Shown here in pieces: positions 1 to 10,638 of a DNA stretch of 64,000 nt (position 1 is its first letter; each line of letters opens with the position of its first letter). The stretch comes from Narthecium ossifragum (Eukaryota; Streptophyta; Magnoliopsida; Dioscoreales; Nartheciaceae), in contig OY986968.1 of assembly GCA_963920575.1 (NCBI GenBank), positions 21,830,129 to 21,894,128 of the forward strand. Direction: 5' to 3'. The position numbers were made by a program, and so were the translations under genes. The notes under the pieces were generated by a model. That model was not told where the DNA came from and ran no database searches. It was given only the letters and a program-made list of their open reading frames with translations.

Positions 1-428
1 GTTTTGATTAGTGTTTTCTCGGTAATCGAGCCGTTGGATGATTTTCAATTTTGAATATGTTGATCCCAGCATGTTTATCTACTGATGTCTAAGTTGGATC
101 TCGAATCCGTCGTCGTTTGGACATCGGATCGACGAGGTCACTTAGCCTCTAAGTAGAGGATCTTGGTGATTTAAATAATATTATATGTTCAGAACATATA
201 ATATTATATTTTACTGCTCATTTGAGTTTTCGGGGTTGCTTCCCGTTGCAGGAGTCTGTGGTTGACGGCCGCAGTACCATCGTAATGTCGGGACCCGCTG
301 CGAATTGGCTGGCAGCGGTTGGTAGTACCACTGCAGCGATCCAGTTGGACTTGTTTTTTATTGTTCATCATTTTCTTTTCTTTTCTTCTTGTTTTTTTTT
401 TGGATCTAGAGATGGGAGGTAAGGTGTG
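1..428 (-). mobile_element. gypsy internal region, 5' leader side, cut by window edge
   Basis: Read on the minus strand this follows the LTR and primer site at 429-448, so it should be the leader and start of gag of a Ty3/gypsy element running off the left edge. No long open frame is visible. A T-rich run (390-401) and a short open stretch at 222-422 on the plus strand look like chance. Assignment rests only on position next to the primer site. Confidence 0.35.
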
Positions 429-448
429 GTCCCACCGGGCGTGCCAGA
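429..448 (-). other. retrotransposon primer-binding site
   Basis: The minus strand reads TGGCACGCCCGGTGGGACC. This is the type of sequence found just inside the 5' LTR of Tat-like plant Ty3/gypsy elements. It lies directly downstream, on the minus strand, of an LTR-like stretch. The family assignment is from memory of such leaders and was not searched. Confidence 0.55.
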
Positions 449-451
449 TTT

Positions 452-1766
452 TGTTCGTGGATAAAACGTCGATCTCGTTGGGACGAGACCTCTATTTTAT
501 TTCCGAGCAAATCATATTTTAATTTCATATCAGAAAATTGTAGGCACCACACCCCTGGATCTGCCTATCGCAAAGTCGACAGATCCATCATTTACATCTC
601 CGTAGGGAACACCTCCGATTCTAAATCCAATAAAAAAAATAAACATTTTATAATAAAAGAAAAGATCAAAAGAAATGCATCACGTGAGGCTTTAGACCAC
701 CTTCATCGTCATGCACTCCGTTCTTGCCGCAGGGGCTTCAAATCCGCTGGACTTGGGAGCGTTGCCGTGCAAATGTTTGAGAACAAGATCCGACCTCTGT
801 TGTCGTTGATGAAGTTGGTTTGAAACTGGGGAACACACCAGCTTGAACAGGGGATTACACCGGCTGGAGCTTGAGAACGTCGGCTTAAAGGCTTGAGAGC
901 GCCTGGGTTCGGACTTCGCCGCCTGCGGGGATGTAGCCGGAGCGGAGGAAGTCAGCGACTGGAGTGCAAAGACGTCGGCTGGGAGCTTAGGGACGTTGGC
1001 TAGAAGCTTGGAGATGAGAAGCCTAGAACCGGCTAGAACAGGGAAGCGCTGGTTGGAACGGAGGACGTGCGGCGAACGGCTGGAGCTTCCGTCGCGGGAA
1101 CGATGATAGTGGCTGTCCCTCTTCAGAATGGGTTGATGTTCTTGCGCCGCGAGATCACCAAGGAGACGGAACGAACGCCGGCTGGAACAGAGAACAAGAA
1201 CAAAAACAGGGGAAGCTTGTCTTCAAAGCCGCCGGGAGAGAGAGAGCCTTGGATCGATCTCCGTCGCTGGCGAGGAACTAAACTAGAGCAACCTTGCTGG
1301 AGGTCCAAGCCGCAGGTGACGAGCAAGAGAGCGAAGGTTGAGCCGCAGGATCGACGAGCCTCCTACAACGTCGACCCTAAGACGCGAGCGTCCCAATGGG
1401 TTCCGGCTGTGTGGGCTGGATCTACGTCGTCCGGTGATGCGCAACTTTGGAACGTCACCAGAACCTTTTCGTCTTCAACCCTCTTCTTCAATTTCCGCTT
1501 CAGCTTCTCCTTCGATTTTTTCAACCAGCTTCTTCTTCAGCCAAGCCTCAATGCCTTCAGCCAAGACCAGCCTTCAGCGTTCTTCCACCCAGCTTTGACC
1601 AGCCTTTTCTCAAGGCCATACTCCTCTATTTATAGGCACGAGAGGCCTATCTCTTTGTATGGAATGGGATCATAGATCCCTTAATCAAAGGATGCTAATT
1701 GCCCTTAAGATTGCTCATCCTTTCGTATAAGGATAGCTACAACGAGATCAAAGAGATGTTGATTTT
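452..1766 (-). mobile_element. gypsy LTR, minus orientation (limits approximate)
   Basis: Between a plant TATA box near 1630 and the primer site at 429-448 lies a non-coding GC-moderate stretch with degenerate repeats of the GGCTTGGAGC/GGCTGGAGC type (about 840-1090). This is what a U3/R/U5 looks like when read right to left. The inner end is fixed by the primer site. The outer end near 1766 is a guess, and I found no target-site duplication. The 202-residue plus-strand frame over 1067-1675 has no recognisable domain and runs against the promoter, so I do not call it a gene. Confidence 0.45.
1626..1634 (-). promoter_or_regulatory. TATA box of the minus-strand LTR
   Basis: The minus strand reads TATAAATAG followed by AGGAG, a textbook plant TATA box. 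Transcription would run towards lower coordinates, into the LTR and the primer site. Confidence 0.5.
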
Positions 1767-1830
1767 ATATTATTATTTTTTATGATATGGGCGGGTGATG
1801 CTGGTATATATATATATACTAGGAAATGCC

Positions 1831-1845
1831 CGTGCCTACGTCACG
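1831..1845 (-). other. Helitron 3' hairpin
   Basis: Minus strand CGTG, loop ACGTAGG, CACG, then 12 bases to the terminal CTAG. The position and form match the terminator hairpin of Helitrons. Confidence 0.6.
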
Positions 1846-2311
1846 AATATTTAGGATTTTTTCTAAAAAAATCAGCAAAACCGACTAAATGAGACAAATT
1901 TTCAATATTCCTCAAATACAAAGGATACTCTAGCAAAGACAAAAGAACAAACAATGTTCTAGAGTTGCAAAAAATTGAACAGACAATGACTAAGGATACT
2001 CTAGAAAAATATGTTCAATGTCTAAGGATACTTTGGAGTAATTTGCAATAAATTATATAGTAAATTAGGAGCAGCAACTCACTAAATTAACATCATGAGA
2101 TAGAAGACACCAAAAAATTAAGGAAAAAAAGAACAGCAGAGATGCCAAGAAATGAAAATCCATCAAAATATCTAATTTCGTGCAAATCTTCGGGGAAATA
2201 TAGAGTGCTGTGATTACTCTAGAGTGTCCTTTCCCAACTCTCCATTCATACTGGACTGAAGCAATGACAGTAGCACTGAGCTCACAATCACTGGACTAAA
2301 CTCAGACTTGC

Positions 2312-2395
2312 TCACCCCTTGCAAGCCACCTCCTCTTCCTCTACTTGCTCCAACAATTCTTCAAGTTCAGCTTCCGTGAGGCCTTCTAGCCTCTT
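2312..2395 (-). pseudogene. exon-like captured fragment, parent unknown
   Basis: The minus strand has an acceptor (CTTGCAG) at 2396-2402, then 27 open codons rich in Glu and Leu (KRLEGLTEAELEELL and on) before a TGA. The sequence GGGGTGAGC at the end could instead be a splice donor, making this an internal exon. It is not part of the AUX1/LAX protein, so the Helitron probably took it from a second gene. The charged helical composition suggests a coiled coil, but I do not recognise the family. Confidence 0.4.
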
Positions 2396-2564
2396 CTGCA
2401 AGAAAGATGACATAAAAATATGAAAAATGTCATTCTATAACCTTTTTGTGTCACAATCATAAAAATATGATCTCTCTGCAGTCCCAAATCCAAGAACTTA
2501 AGTTAAAACTTCTAGAGGTGTAAAAAAAACGTAGTTTATATATAATAGCAATATCTTATCTCAC

Positions 2565-3151
2565 ACTATGACAGCATGGCCTCCAAAGGTGTAAAGAATG
2601 TTGGTGGCTCCAGTGAAATACAGAACCATCTTGGTTGGACCTGAGTGCTTTACTCCTTCAACCTTGAAAACATTAAAGAGAAGGCTAAGTATAGCAGTTA
2701 AAGATACATACTACAGTACTTTTACAGGGATCAATGATATTTTTGCAAATATAGACTTAATTACCTGGCCATAAAAATCAAAGAGGCAGTTGTGAGATAC
2801 CATGCCAGTATAAGTGATCATCAAGAGGCCTAGGAAAGACCAGATCATGTAGTTATGGAATGAGGGTATGAAGACAGTTGTGGCACAACAGGCCCCAAAT
2901 ATGTATGCCCAATTTCTCTCATCAAGGTTGTCATTGATGTAGGAAATGTTGCTGCACATTAGAGATAACAAAAAAAAGAATATATGAACACATATCAATT
3001 GCATAACACCTAGCTATTATAGATTTCCAGTGACCCACCTTGCACATGCAATCAGTTGGATTACTGATCCAAAGAGAAGGAAAGTGCAGTTGAAGAAGAG
3101 CCCCGCATTTCTCCAGTGCTTCCCCAGGAGCCCATCAAGGACTTCAAACCA
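2565..3151 (-). pseudogene. AUX1/LAX auxin influx carrier fragment (three exons)
   Basis: Three minus-strand exons with good splice sites match the plant AUX1/LAX permeases, which import auxin across the plasma membrane. Exon 3151-3039 reads WFEVLDGLLGKHW and ends FGSVIQLIACA. Exon 2951-2765 reads INDNLDERNWAYIFGACCAT and VFIPSFHNYMIWSFLG. Exon 2662-2565 reads VEGVKHSGPTKMVLYFTGA and ends GGHAV. They keep the order, intron positions and phase of the family, but cover only about 130 of some 480 residues: the N-terminal exons and everything after GGHAV are missing. Near the end of the middle exon the family pattern TAWYL is shifted out of frame by one extra base at about 2804, and two further extra bases about 30 bases on bring the frame back. 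This is a dead captured copy inside the Helitron. Confidence 0.85.
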
Positions 3152-4129
3152 CTGTATTAGGATTTAGCAAGATAAGATCTAATAAGCAAGGATATAGAAC
3201 ATGAGAAAGACACCTAGTCATGCATCTTTTATCTCTTCAAATCATTCTTAATATCCAAATTAAAGCAATTGGCCATGTGGGAGTTGTTTCATAAAGATTG
3301 ACAAAACTTCATATTCTCGCAATTGATTAGCTCAAACTCTACAGGCTGAACGATATCACCTGGTTAATGACATGCACGCATTATATCATAATAGATTAAG
3401 AAATTTGCAGACAGAAGTGTCCAATCATCTTTCCAATCATCTTAAAGGCCCCGTGCTCTCTCCTACAGAATGATCAATACACAGAAAAAAAAGGCAGTCA
3501 AAACTGTGCTCTCAATAAATCACTATCTTGCAAGAAAGTGACAATTCGCTATCTCAAAGTAAGTGCTGGCATGAATCCAACTGTAACACACAGCATTAGC
3601 AAGGATTGAATATATATGATCACGGTTTTCTTGAATAAAGAAGGGGCAAGGATTGAATAAAGGAGGAGATGGGGTTGGTTTCATTGCTGAGAACTAACAT
3701 GATACTACTATCGCATAGCAACATCTAAATCAATAAAAACCATACACAAAACAAAATATACCCCGAAAACCTAAAACCTTAAAACAATACGCACCAAAAT
3801 ATACCATACCAAAGCCATGTCAAAAAATAAATTTAATTGGAGAATAGATTGGAAGGAGCAAAAAAGATAGGCGATTATCAAATACCCTCGGCCATACGCG
3901 AAGAAAAGCAAAGGAAACATCCAAAGAGATGCAGAAAAACAAATTTCCTAACCTTTCCAAGATAGAACCAGTGCGTTTCTTCTCCCCTGATCGAGTGGCC
4001 GACGACGGGTTGGGCGAGCAGCTACTCTCCGAGCGAGGTCTCTGTAAGGGAAGAGAGAGTGAGAGAGGGGGTGAGAGATGGGAGATGTCATGGCTTGCAG
4101 GGATGAGCTCTACCTGGAGGGGAACAGGC
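3152..4129. other. AT-rich Helitron interior, no gene seen
   Basis: Mostly AT-rich, intron-like DNA upstream of the carrier exons. A possible minus-strand exon at about 3955-4042 (acceptor CCCTTACAG, donor GTTAGG, open for about 29 codons, Ser/Arg-rich) could be another captured piece, but it resembles nothing I know. Confidence 0.3.
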
Positions 4130-4700
4130 TCAAAATCCAGACATTTTCTTTCTGGATTTGGTGGTGATTTTCGCGGCTGCGGCTAGATCTGGTGGATAGA
4201 AGCTCAGATCTGGCGATTTGGAGTGCTTAAGCTTGGATCTTGAGATCGGGGGCGAGATCCGGCGGGGTAAAGACTCTTTGGCGCCCCCCGTGCTCACACC
4301 GGTCAGCTCGCCACCGACCTCCCCACCCATTGTCTCCCGTCCTTCCGACGCCGGCAGCTTCACCGCCCACGTACTGCGGTGGGCCACCTCCCAGCTTCCC
4401 CGCCCATGGGGAGAGAGTGACAAAGGGGGATGGGACGTGGGAGATGGCCGACGGCGGGTTTGGCGTGGCCGACGGCATGGGGCGAGCTCGACGAAGCTGG
4501 TAGCCGACGGAGCGGGTAGAGGGGGATGAGAGAAGAGAGGGAGATGGGATATGGGAGAGTGAGAGAGGTGGATGGGATGGCTGGGTGTTCAGTCACATCC
4601 CGTCCTCTCTCTCTCTTTTCGTGGTTCTCTCTCTCTTTGCGGCGTTTCTTGGCGGGAGGATTCTGGCAGTAGATACAGAGATGAGGTTGTGGGTTTTTTG
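4130..4700. repeat. GC-rich module shared with other elements
   Basis: On the minus strand this stretch has blocks in common with the hAT-like element at 48,770-49,290, including CATGCCGTCGGCCACGCC, the string GATGAGGTTGTGGGTTTTTT on the other strand, and a long CTCTC-rich tract. Overlapping frames on both strands are by-products of GC-rich sequence. It may be a promoter or 5' UTR fragment of a transposon or host gene carried by the Helitron. Confidence 0.45.
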
Positions 4701-4852
4701 GTTAAAATTTTGGGCGGGAATCCAAAATTTTGAGCGGGAATGTTAAGATCTGAGATGAAATCAGACCGTTGAATGTTTTGTAGATGAAACCTGGACCATA
4801 GATTTATGTATATAGGCAAAGACATTTTAAAAACTGTTGTGCCTTATATAAT

Positions 4853-4854
<2 letters not shown>

Positions 4855-4906
<52 letters not shown>

Positions 4907-4955
4907 TATGGACGAGTGAGGCTGGTTTATATATATATATTTTATATATATATGG
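4855..4955. repeat. (TA)n microsatellite
   Basis: Perfect AT dinucleotide run at 4855-4904, with a second shorter run at 4927-4953. It is the host site of the Helitron; the matching TA run on the other side is at 1804-1818. Confidence 0.9.
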
Positions 4956-5609
4956 TATGGACGTGTATAAGGACGACAAAACATGCAGCCCATGGAGATT
5001 TGCTGATTTTTGTTTTGGCGGATTTATCTTTTGAAATTCGAAAGTGTTGTTCGAATCTCGATTTTGAATATTTCTCATGTCCATTGTTATTTAAATATTT
5101 GTCCAGATTTGATAAATCATCTATGAATATTTTCTCCCGTACAGAATATTTATCTGAATTCTGAATATTTACCGGGATTTTATCAAAACATCCTCAGTGG
5201 TCATATATATATGTCAGACCAAAATATTTTGAGGGTGGAATGGTTAATTTTCAGACAATTATACCCTGAGGGTGTGAATTGCCCAAAATACCCCTGGGGG
5301 CTAGAGGTTTCACTAAAATCACTAGAATATCCCTGCGTCCATATGGCTTATTTAGGTTGCCGTCAAAGCCATGCGAGGTTGTTGTAGAATGTAATGGGGA
5401 GTTCAGGCCTGTATTTTGGCCCAGATTCCCAATACGCCCTTAGGCGGGTGAAATTACCCAAATGCCCCTGGATGCCATCGAAGTTAGAACAAGCATTTAT
5501 CGGACATTTCAAATATATTCTAAGCTTGCTTGAGTTTATCTGATGTTATTTTGGCTCAAACAGACAGTGGTTACTGCGACTTTTTGGCCTAGCCAAAATT
5601 GATGTCAAC
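4956..5609. other. no gene seen
   Basis: Contains two diverged versions of a motif about clearing or finishing in 'ATACCC..GGGGTG..ATTNCCCAAA' (5259-5300 and 5430-5470), probably old transposon sequence. No open frame resembles a protein. Confidence 0.4.
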
Positions 5610-5943
5610 ACGCCGATCTGAGGCTTTCGGATAGCTCAGATTTAGCTCTAGGACCGTGGCGGGTAGCAAGGTCCAGGTTGGATTGTACTATTCAGTCGAT
5701 ATTGATGATAGGCTTAGATGACTTGAATACATATTGATCGATGACTTAGAAGTCGTGTCGGCCTCGAGCCAGGTGCTGAGGGTGCAGCCGGTGTCGGTCC
5801 CTCACCTAGCAGTGTCGGGTTCCTGATAGTGGGACAGCAGTGTTGGTTTCCCATTTTACTGAGGGTGAGACTTGGACAGGAGCTCTCAGTGACGTGCGGT
5901 GGGGTTGTGGGGCCCCGTAAGATACCTAGGCCTAGCTTGGGGG

Positions 5944-7488
5944 TGATGAGTGCATGAAAGTGCACTCTGAACAACCTTATAACCATCTCAATTGCTAGAT
6001 TATTATCCTTAATCAACATCTTTATTACTATTTTTATATCTATATGTTGCTTCACATAGTTGTTTGGAAAATGCAGGAAATTGGAGCTAAAAGAAGCTGA
6101 AAAGAGTATATGGATCAACTTCAAAAATTAAACTGTACCTGCTCATGAAGAACCAGATGTTGTGCAATATATGGTTGGAAAGCTCTTGAAGTCTAGATTC
6201 TGGAGAATTTTATGGTTCGGGATTCCGAGTTTCCTAGAGGAAGTTATGGCAATTTTAGTACTAATGGCGCAGTCTGGATGGCAGAACAGTAAATATGCTG
6301 GGAAGTCCGATCGATCCGACTATGCAGAATCGTGACAGAGAGTATACTTTTCAGCTGTACACAGTCCGATCGATCGGACTCGGAAATAGCCAGAGACGGA
6401 GGATTTTTACGCAACCGATCGATCCGACACCCATAGTCCGATCGATCGGACTCTTCCAGTGAAGAAAATCAACGGTTTAGATCTAATCCGTGATTGGAGA
6501 GACTTTGGGGGCTATAAATAAGAAACTTAGGGTTAATCAAAGGGGAGTTCTTGGACGTTTTTCGAGGCTCTTTTCGGGACTTTTTCAAGAAGAAGAAGAT
6601 GAAGACATCTCCATCCATGGCCGAGTAATCCGCGGGCATGGCAGACGGATGATCTAGCGAGGAATAGGGTTTCTTCTCCAACAATGGTTCATAGTTTTTA
6701 ATCTTCATTGTTAAACTCTTTTCTATGTATCGGATCTTCAAATATTATTTTCAGATTATAGATTGCTTTGTGGTTAAACATTATTATAAATCCAGTCATA
6801 CTTCTTTTATGATATTGTGATCCCATAGTTATCTCTTTTGATTATCCTACCGAGTCTTACGAGACCATTGCTATGCATTGCCCGTAGTGACAGCTGGTAT
6901 TGTGTATTCTTAGGGATCTTGTAAGACAAGGTTGGGGCTCTATCCCGAGGAATCTTTGCTATGCATTGCCGATTGTAAGAGTTGGTATTGTGTATTCTTA
7001 GAGATCTGGTTAGATAGAGTTAGAGCTTTGTCCCGATGAACTTTTGCTGCGCGTTGCCTGGAGTGACAGCCGGTATCGTGTATTCTTAGGATCTGGTAGG
7101 ACGGAGTTAGGGTTACAACGAGAAGAACCAACCATAGAAAGAGACATTTATATTTTATCAGATTCATAATTCCATATCTCCCGGTTAAGGTGGTTGGGAT
7201 GTAAATCCCTTAACTGAGTATTATATGAACCATTGAGAAGAGAAGAACCTAAATCCGAGTGAAGTGATTCCTGAAGCCTAGCCTCATTCAACTCTTGATT
7301 TCTTTCGTTAACTTTATCTTACCATTACATCTTCGATCTATTTTCTTAACTTTTTACGCTCTTGATTGTTTTCGATACATTGTTATCTGTGTTTCTGGAT
7401 CTCTCCTGCTTGTCTCTCTGTGGGATTCGACCTCTCTTATGCTGTACTGCACCGCGACCGCTGTGTGTGACACATTTGAGCGACATCA
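5944..7488 (+). mobile_element. solo LTR nested in the gypsy LTR fragment
   Basis: A 1545-base unit beginning TGATGAGTGCATG and ending GCGACATCA, flanked by GGGGG (5939-5943) and GGGGA (7489-7493), a 5-base duplication with one mismatch. The homologous uninterrupted site is seen in the LTR around 19450 (CTGGGAGACAACACTG), which confirms the borders. Near the end it has the phrase GGGATTCGACCTCTCTTATG, typical of the ends of some plant gypsy LTRs. A TATA-like ATAAATA lies at 6514. It holds a palindrome cluster at 6305-6452. Confidence 0.75.
6305..6452. repeat. palindrome cluster, core TCCGATCGATCGGA
   Basis: Four copies of AGTCCGATCGATCGGACT or one-base variants in about 150 bases, just upstream of the TATA-like sequence of the solo LTR. 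One of several LTR-specific palindrome clusters in this window. Confidence 0.85.
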
Positions 7489-7923
7489 GGGGACGACACT
7501 GTTGTATTCCCTCCCTTCTGTGTGACGTAGTGTAGAACCAACTGAGCTTAATGCTCACTTCTACCCGGGCTGCGTTATGCAGGTGCAGGCGTCAGCTCTT
7601 CTTCGGTGGCCCCTACCGGGCAGGAGTTTGGTGGCGCGGCGGCGTCTGCCGGTGCTTGAGGAGCGGTGATAGTCTTCTACACCCATTTTTGTTAGTTAGC
7701 CTCCTACGGGAGTGTGATATATATTAATGTAAACCCTTTTGAGGATTTGAATTTTATATTATTTCTTTTGAGGTTGTTAACCTTTGTTAAATAAGGGTGC
7801 TTATGAACTATTTAGGGAGACCAGTAGATTAAAGGGAAACCCTCGCCAAAATTTTTTCGCATTAGTTAGGTTACGGTTCCCGTCGCCCGGCCCGGTTGGG
7901 CCTTCGCAGGTCGGGGCGCGACA

Positions 7924-8150
7924 ATTGACCTAGGCATCGATGCCCCGGCGGCTCCTCCATCGCTCCCGACATCTCCTCCATCGTTCTTGATGGCGCGTGC
8001 GACCAAGCTGCAGGCAAAACCCTCCATTTCGGCGAGCGACAGACGGCTTCCACCGCGGACGCCCTCCACCCGACGAACCGCTTCAACCCCCATCATTCTC
8101 CAGTGAATGGCTTCCACCGCGGTGTTGCCGGTGCTATCCGATCGACATCC
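7924..8150. repeat. left arm of a long inverted repeat
   Basis: This is the reverse complement, with modest divergence, of 10312-10460 joined to 19909-19980. The join lies exactly where the gypsy element 10461-19908 is inserted, so this arm preserves the empty target site (minus strand GAACGATGGAGGAGATGTCG). Frames over it on both strands share composition with the partner arm and are not genes. Confidence 0.8.
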
Positions 8151-9500
8151 ACCTCAGGTTTGGGAAAAAAAATATATTTCTTTATATGATTTGGTACTTT
8201 TTGTTGGATTTTTAGTGATTGTTGGAAAAAAAAATTCTAATCAGATTCTAGAATTTGCTTTTAAATGTTAGAATTCTCTTTTTAGCATCGATTTCAACAT
8301 CTTTATCGTTGATTCCAATTTATCTTCCTCCCATGACCCTACCAAATTGACTTGATTAACATTTTATCCTTGCAGGGCCTTACGTGTAAGTTCTTTTATA
8401 AACCATTCTTGTGATTGCCGCGGTCTAAAAGTTCATGCATGTATTCTCTCTTGCCCTTGAACCCAATGTTGAACCCCTAACTTTTGTTGGAAAGACCCAG
8501 GTATGCAGGTTATCATGGTATCGAGGTTCTTTTTAAGAATATGTGGTTTGTAGATATGCATGTATCTAGGTTCTTGCTATACTTTCTCCATTAGCATGTC
8601 ATATTTCCAACATTGCTCATCTTAGCTGTGGTAGACATTGAGAAATGTTTACTTTGTTCTACAATTGCCAAAAACATGCTAATGTTGCACTAATCTGTAT
8701 CACAAATCTCACTCTTGGTTGTGATGATGCAGGTAAGCTGAGATGCCGAAAGAAGAAAAGAATAAAATATCACATCAGTCCGGGGCTCTTGCTAAGGTGA
8801 AGGAGTATTTTGCAGCAGCTGATTACATTTTTCAGACAAATACATCAATTTGACGATATTGCTAGACATAATTAGAGAGTGTTTCGATGAACTGGACTCA
8901 TGTATGACTAATATTTATGGTCAACAGTTGTGGATGTTGTTCAAAACTATTGATCATGGTTACTTAAAAGTACCTCTTTTGGTGAAAATTTGGAAGAGTG
9001 GCGAGAACAACACATTTTGTGTTATTAAGCTGTGAATGTGATCCGAACAGCCATGTGTTTGTATTATTGTGTCACAGTTTTGTATTACTTGCATGTGTTA
9101 CAGCCAGGAATGAATATAATTTTGTACGATGTTGGAATGAATACAACAAGGAGTGAATACAATTTTGTATTACTTGTATGTGTTACAGCTAGAAATGAAT
9201 ACAGTTTTGTATAATATTGTTTCATCTTGTATGAATATAGTTTTGTATGATATTGTTTCATCCTTTATGAATACAGTTTTGTATGATGCTATATCTTTAA
9301 GGAATCAAAATGTTTCAACAGGGTTGAATGCATGTCAGTCTTTCATCCCGGACTCTATTCTTTGCAACCTCACTCTCACGTCATTGGTGACAATTTTTCC
9401 AAGCTCACTTATCTCTCCATCGTGTTATCGAATAAAAATTATAACCACCATGCTCCTGTGAAAAACAAAATATCATAATTTTTCCACAGGTGATCATAAC
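8151..9500. other. AT-rich interior, no gene seen; short tandem repeat at 9060-9290
   Basis: AT-rich and intron-like. A short frame starting ATGCCGAAAGAAG at 8741 stops after 36 codons. From 9060 to 9290 a degenerate unit of about 45 bases (GAATACAGTTTTGTATNATATTG) is repeated about five times; the small frames over it are artefacts of the repeat. Confidence 0.4.
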
Positions 9501-9546
9501 AAAACAATGTTTGTAGTCCTCAAAAAATCAGTTAATTGTCATGATC

Positions 9547-10120
9547 CTATCCAATGAGCTGGGCAATCAAAAAATCTCCTTCCTGGCTTTGATTCTGGGG
9601 ACACTCAATCTTGCCCTTCTGTATTTCGTCAGTAGCTGAAGAACTCAGCGGAGAAGTGTCTTCCTGTTTGTGGTCATTAACAAGAGAGTGAGTTGGAACA
9701 TTGACTTCCTCAATCTCAAATAAATCATCTGGTAACTCACATGCTTCAGAGTTAAAATCATTGGATATCCTCCGCAAAGACTTTTCTGCTTCAAGAGTAA
9801 GTTAGAATCATTGGATATACTAATAAATAGATAACACACATCATTACCCACTGGCTTCAAATTTCAATACCTTCTGTTTTCATCCTTTTCCTTACTTGCT
9901 ACTTGATGCCTTCCATTGTTAGATCCCAGAGCTGCAAGAAAGATACCACTAAACTCATACAAAGGAAAGTAGAAACTTATATATGCTGCAATCAAGAAAC
10001 AGGTAATCAAATTACGTTGACTTCTTAGCATCCTCTTCCGACTGGCATTGCATGCCTTCTTCAAACTAGTAGCATGGACTGTTTCTCCTGGAATAACCTC
10101 AGCAGAATTGGTACTTTGTT
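9547..10120 (-). pseudogene. three-exon 3' gene fragment, parent unknown
   Basis: Read on the minus strand there are three exon-like pieces. The first, about 10120-10016, reads ATSLKKACNASRKRMLRS with a GTAATT donor. The second, about 9931-9880, reads ALGSNNGRHQVASKEKDENR with a TTTCTTGCAG acceptor and a GTATTG donor. The last, about 9792-9547, follows an acceptor GAAGCAG, is acidic and Ser-rich, reads RRISNDFNSEACELPDDLFE and ends FLIAQLIG before TAG. Codon use and splice signals look like a host gene, but the reading phase does not carry cleanly across the introns, so it is probably a captured, decayed 3' end. I do not recognise the protein. Confidence 0.5.
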
Positions 10121-10311
10121 TCTGAATTACATTAAATTTGGCAATCAGTAATTGGTCAAATTTACTTCAAAGATATGACAAACAGTATTAACCAATTTAG
10201 TAAACACCTCGGTGCCTATCGTCTGAAATGGCTCCTTATTCAATTGCTTCTTCTATAGAATCACAAAAGTCTCACCAAATTAACTAAATTAGCATATAGA
10301 TCACTACAGCA
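10121..10311. other. no gene seen
   Basis: AT-rich sequence joining the gene fragment to the right inverted arm. Confidence 0.3.
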
Positions 10312-10460
10312 CCGCGGTGGAAGCCGTTCGTCGGAGAATGATGGGGGTTGAAGCGGTTCGCCGGGTGGAGGGCGTCCGCGGTGAAGCCGTCCGCCGCTCG
10401 CCGAGATCGATGGAGGGTTTTGCCGGAAGCTTGGTCACACGCGTCGCCGAGAACGATGGA
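10312..10460. repeat. right arm of the long inverted repeat, first part
   Basis: Reverse complement of about 8000-8145. Its last five bases, ATGGA (10456-10460), are repeated at 19909-19913 where the arm resumes, marking the gypsy insertion. Confidence 0.85.
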
Positions 10461-10623
10461 TGTCACACCCCGAATATTTACGAATTGAATATCTGCTTCA
10501 CCTCTGGAATACTTCGTTTAAGTTTTTCTATAATTCCGCATTTGTATCGCGCCAGCTGGAGATGAATAGTGTAGGAACCCTCACGCCTCGTCCTGGATGG
10601 GTTTTCTGGGTCGGGGTGTGACA
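10461..10623 (+). repeat. 5' LTR remnant of the gypsy element
   Basis: Only 163 bases remain. The last ~150 match the end of the 3' LTR (19757-19908) closely. The first 12 bases, TGTCACACCCCG, are not the 3' LTR start (TGTGAGGACCCG) but are the exact reverse complement of an LTR end. About 2.5 kb of LTR is therefore missing. Confidence 0.8.
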
Positions 10624-10626
10624 ACT

Positions 10627-10638
10627 TGGTATCAGAGC
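10627..10638 (+). other. tRNA-iMet primer-binding site
   Basis: TGGTATCAGAGC, complementary to the 3' end of plant initiator Met tRNA, three bases after the 5' LTR end. It primes minus-strand DNA synthesis in plant LTR retrotransposons. Confidence 0.9.

Larger units (their letters stand above)
1819..4855 (-). mobile_element. non-autonomous Helitron carrying gene fragments
   Basis: Read on the minus strand the element begins TCTATTATATAAGG, with the expected TC and an A before it. It ends GGCATTTCCTAG, with the expected CTAG and a T after it. A short GC hairpin (1831-1845) lies 12 bases inside the end. These are the defining features of Helitrons, which insert between A and T without a target duplication. 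The host site is a TA repeat. No Rep/helicase is present, so the 3.0 kb copy is non-autonomous. It contains auxin-carrier exons (2565-3151), another exon-like piece (2312-2395) and a GC-rich block (4130-4600), all readable in the Helitron's own direction, as is usual for captured genes. Confidence 0.75.
5610..7923 (+). mobile_element. gypsy LTR fragment, plus orientation, interrupted
   Basis: The stretch 5615-5943 plus 7494-7923 matches, in order, the 3' half of the LTR at 38012-43282 (opposite strand), and more distantly the 3' half of the LTR at 17236-19908. Shared landmarks are a GATCTGAGGCT block, a GTCGTGTCGGCCTCGAG block, the tract around TGAGCTTAATGCTCACT, and the end TCGGGGCGCGACA at 7923. 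The 5' part of the LTR is missing. A different solo LTR (5944-7488) is inserted in it. Confidence 0.7.

Noticed and set aside
1067..1675. 202-residue plus-strand frame
   Set aside because: No domain, runs against the LTR promoter, and overlaps frames of equal quality on both strands.
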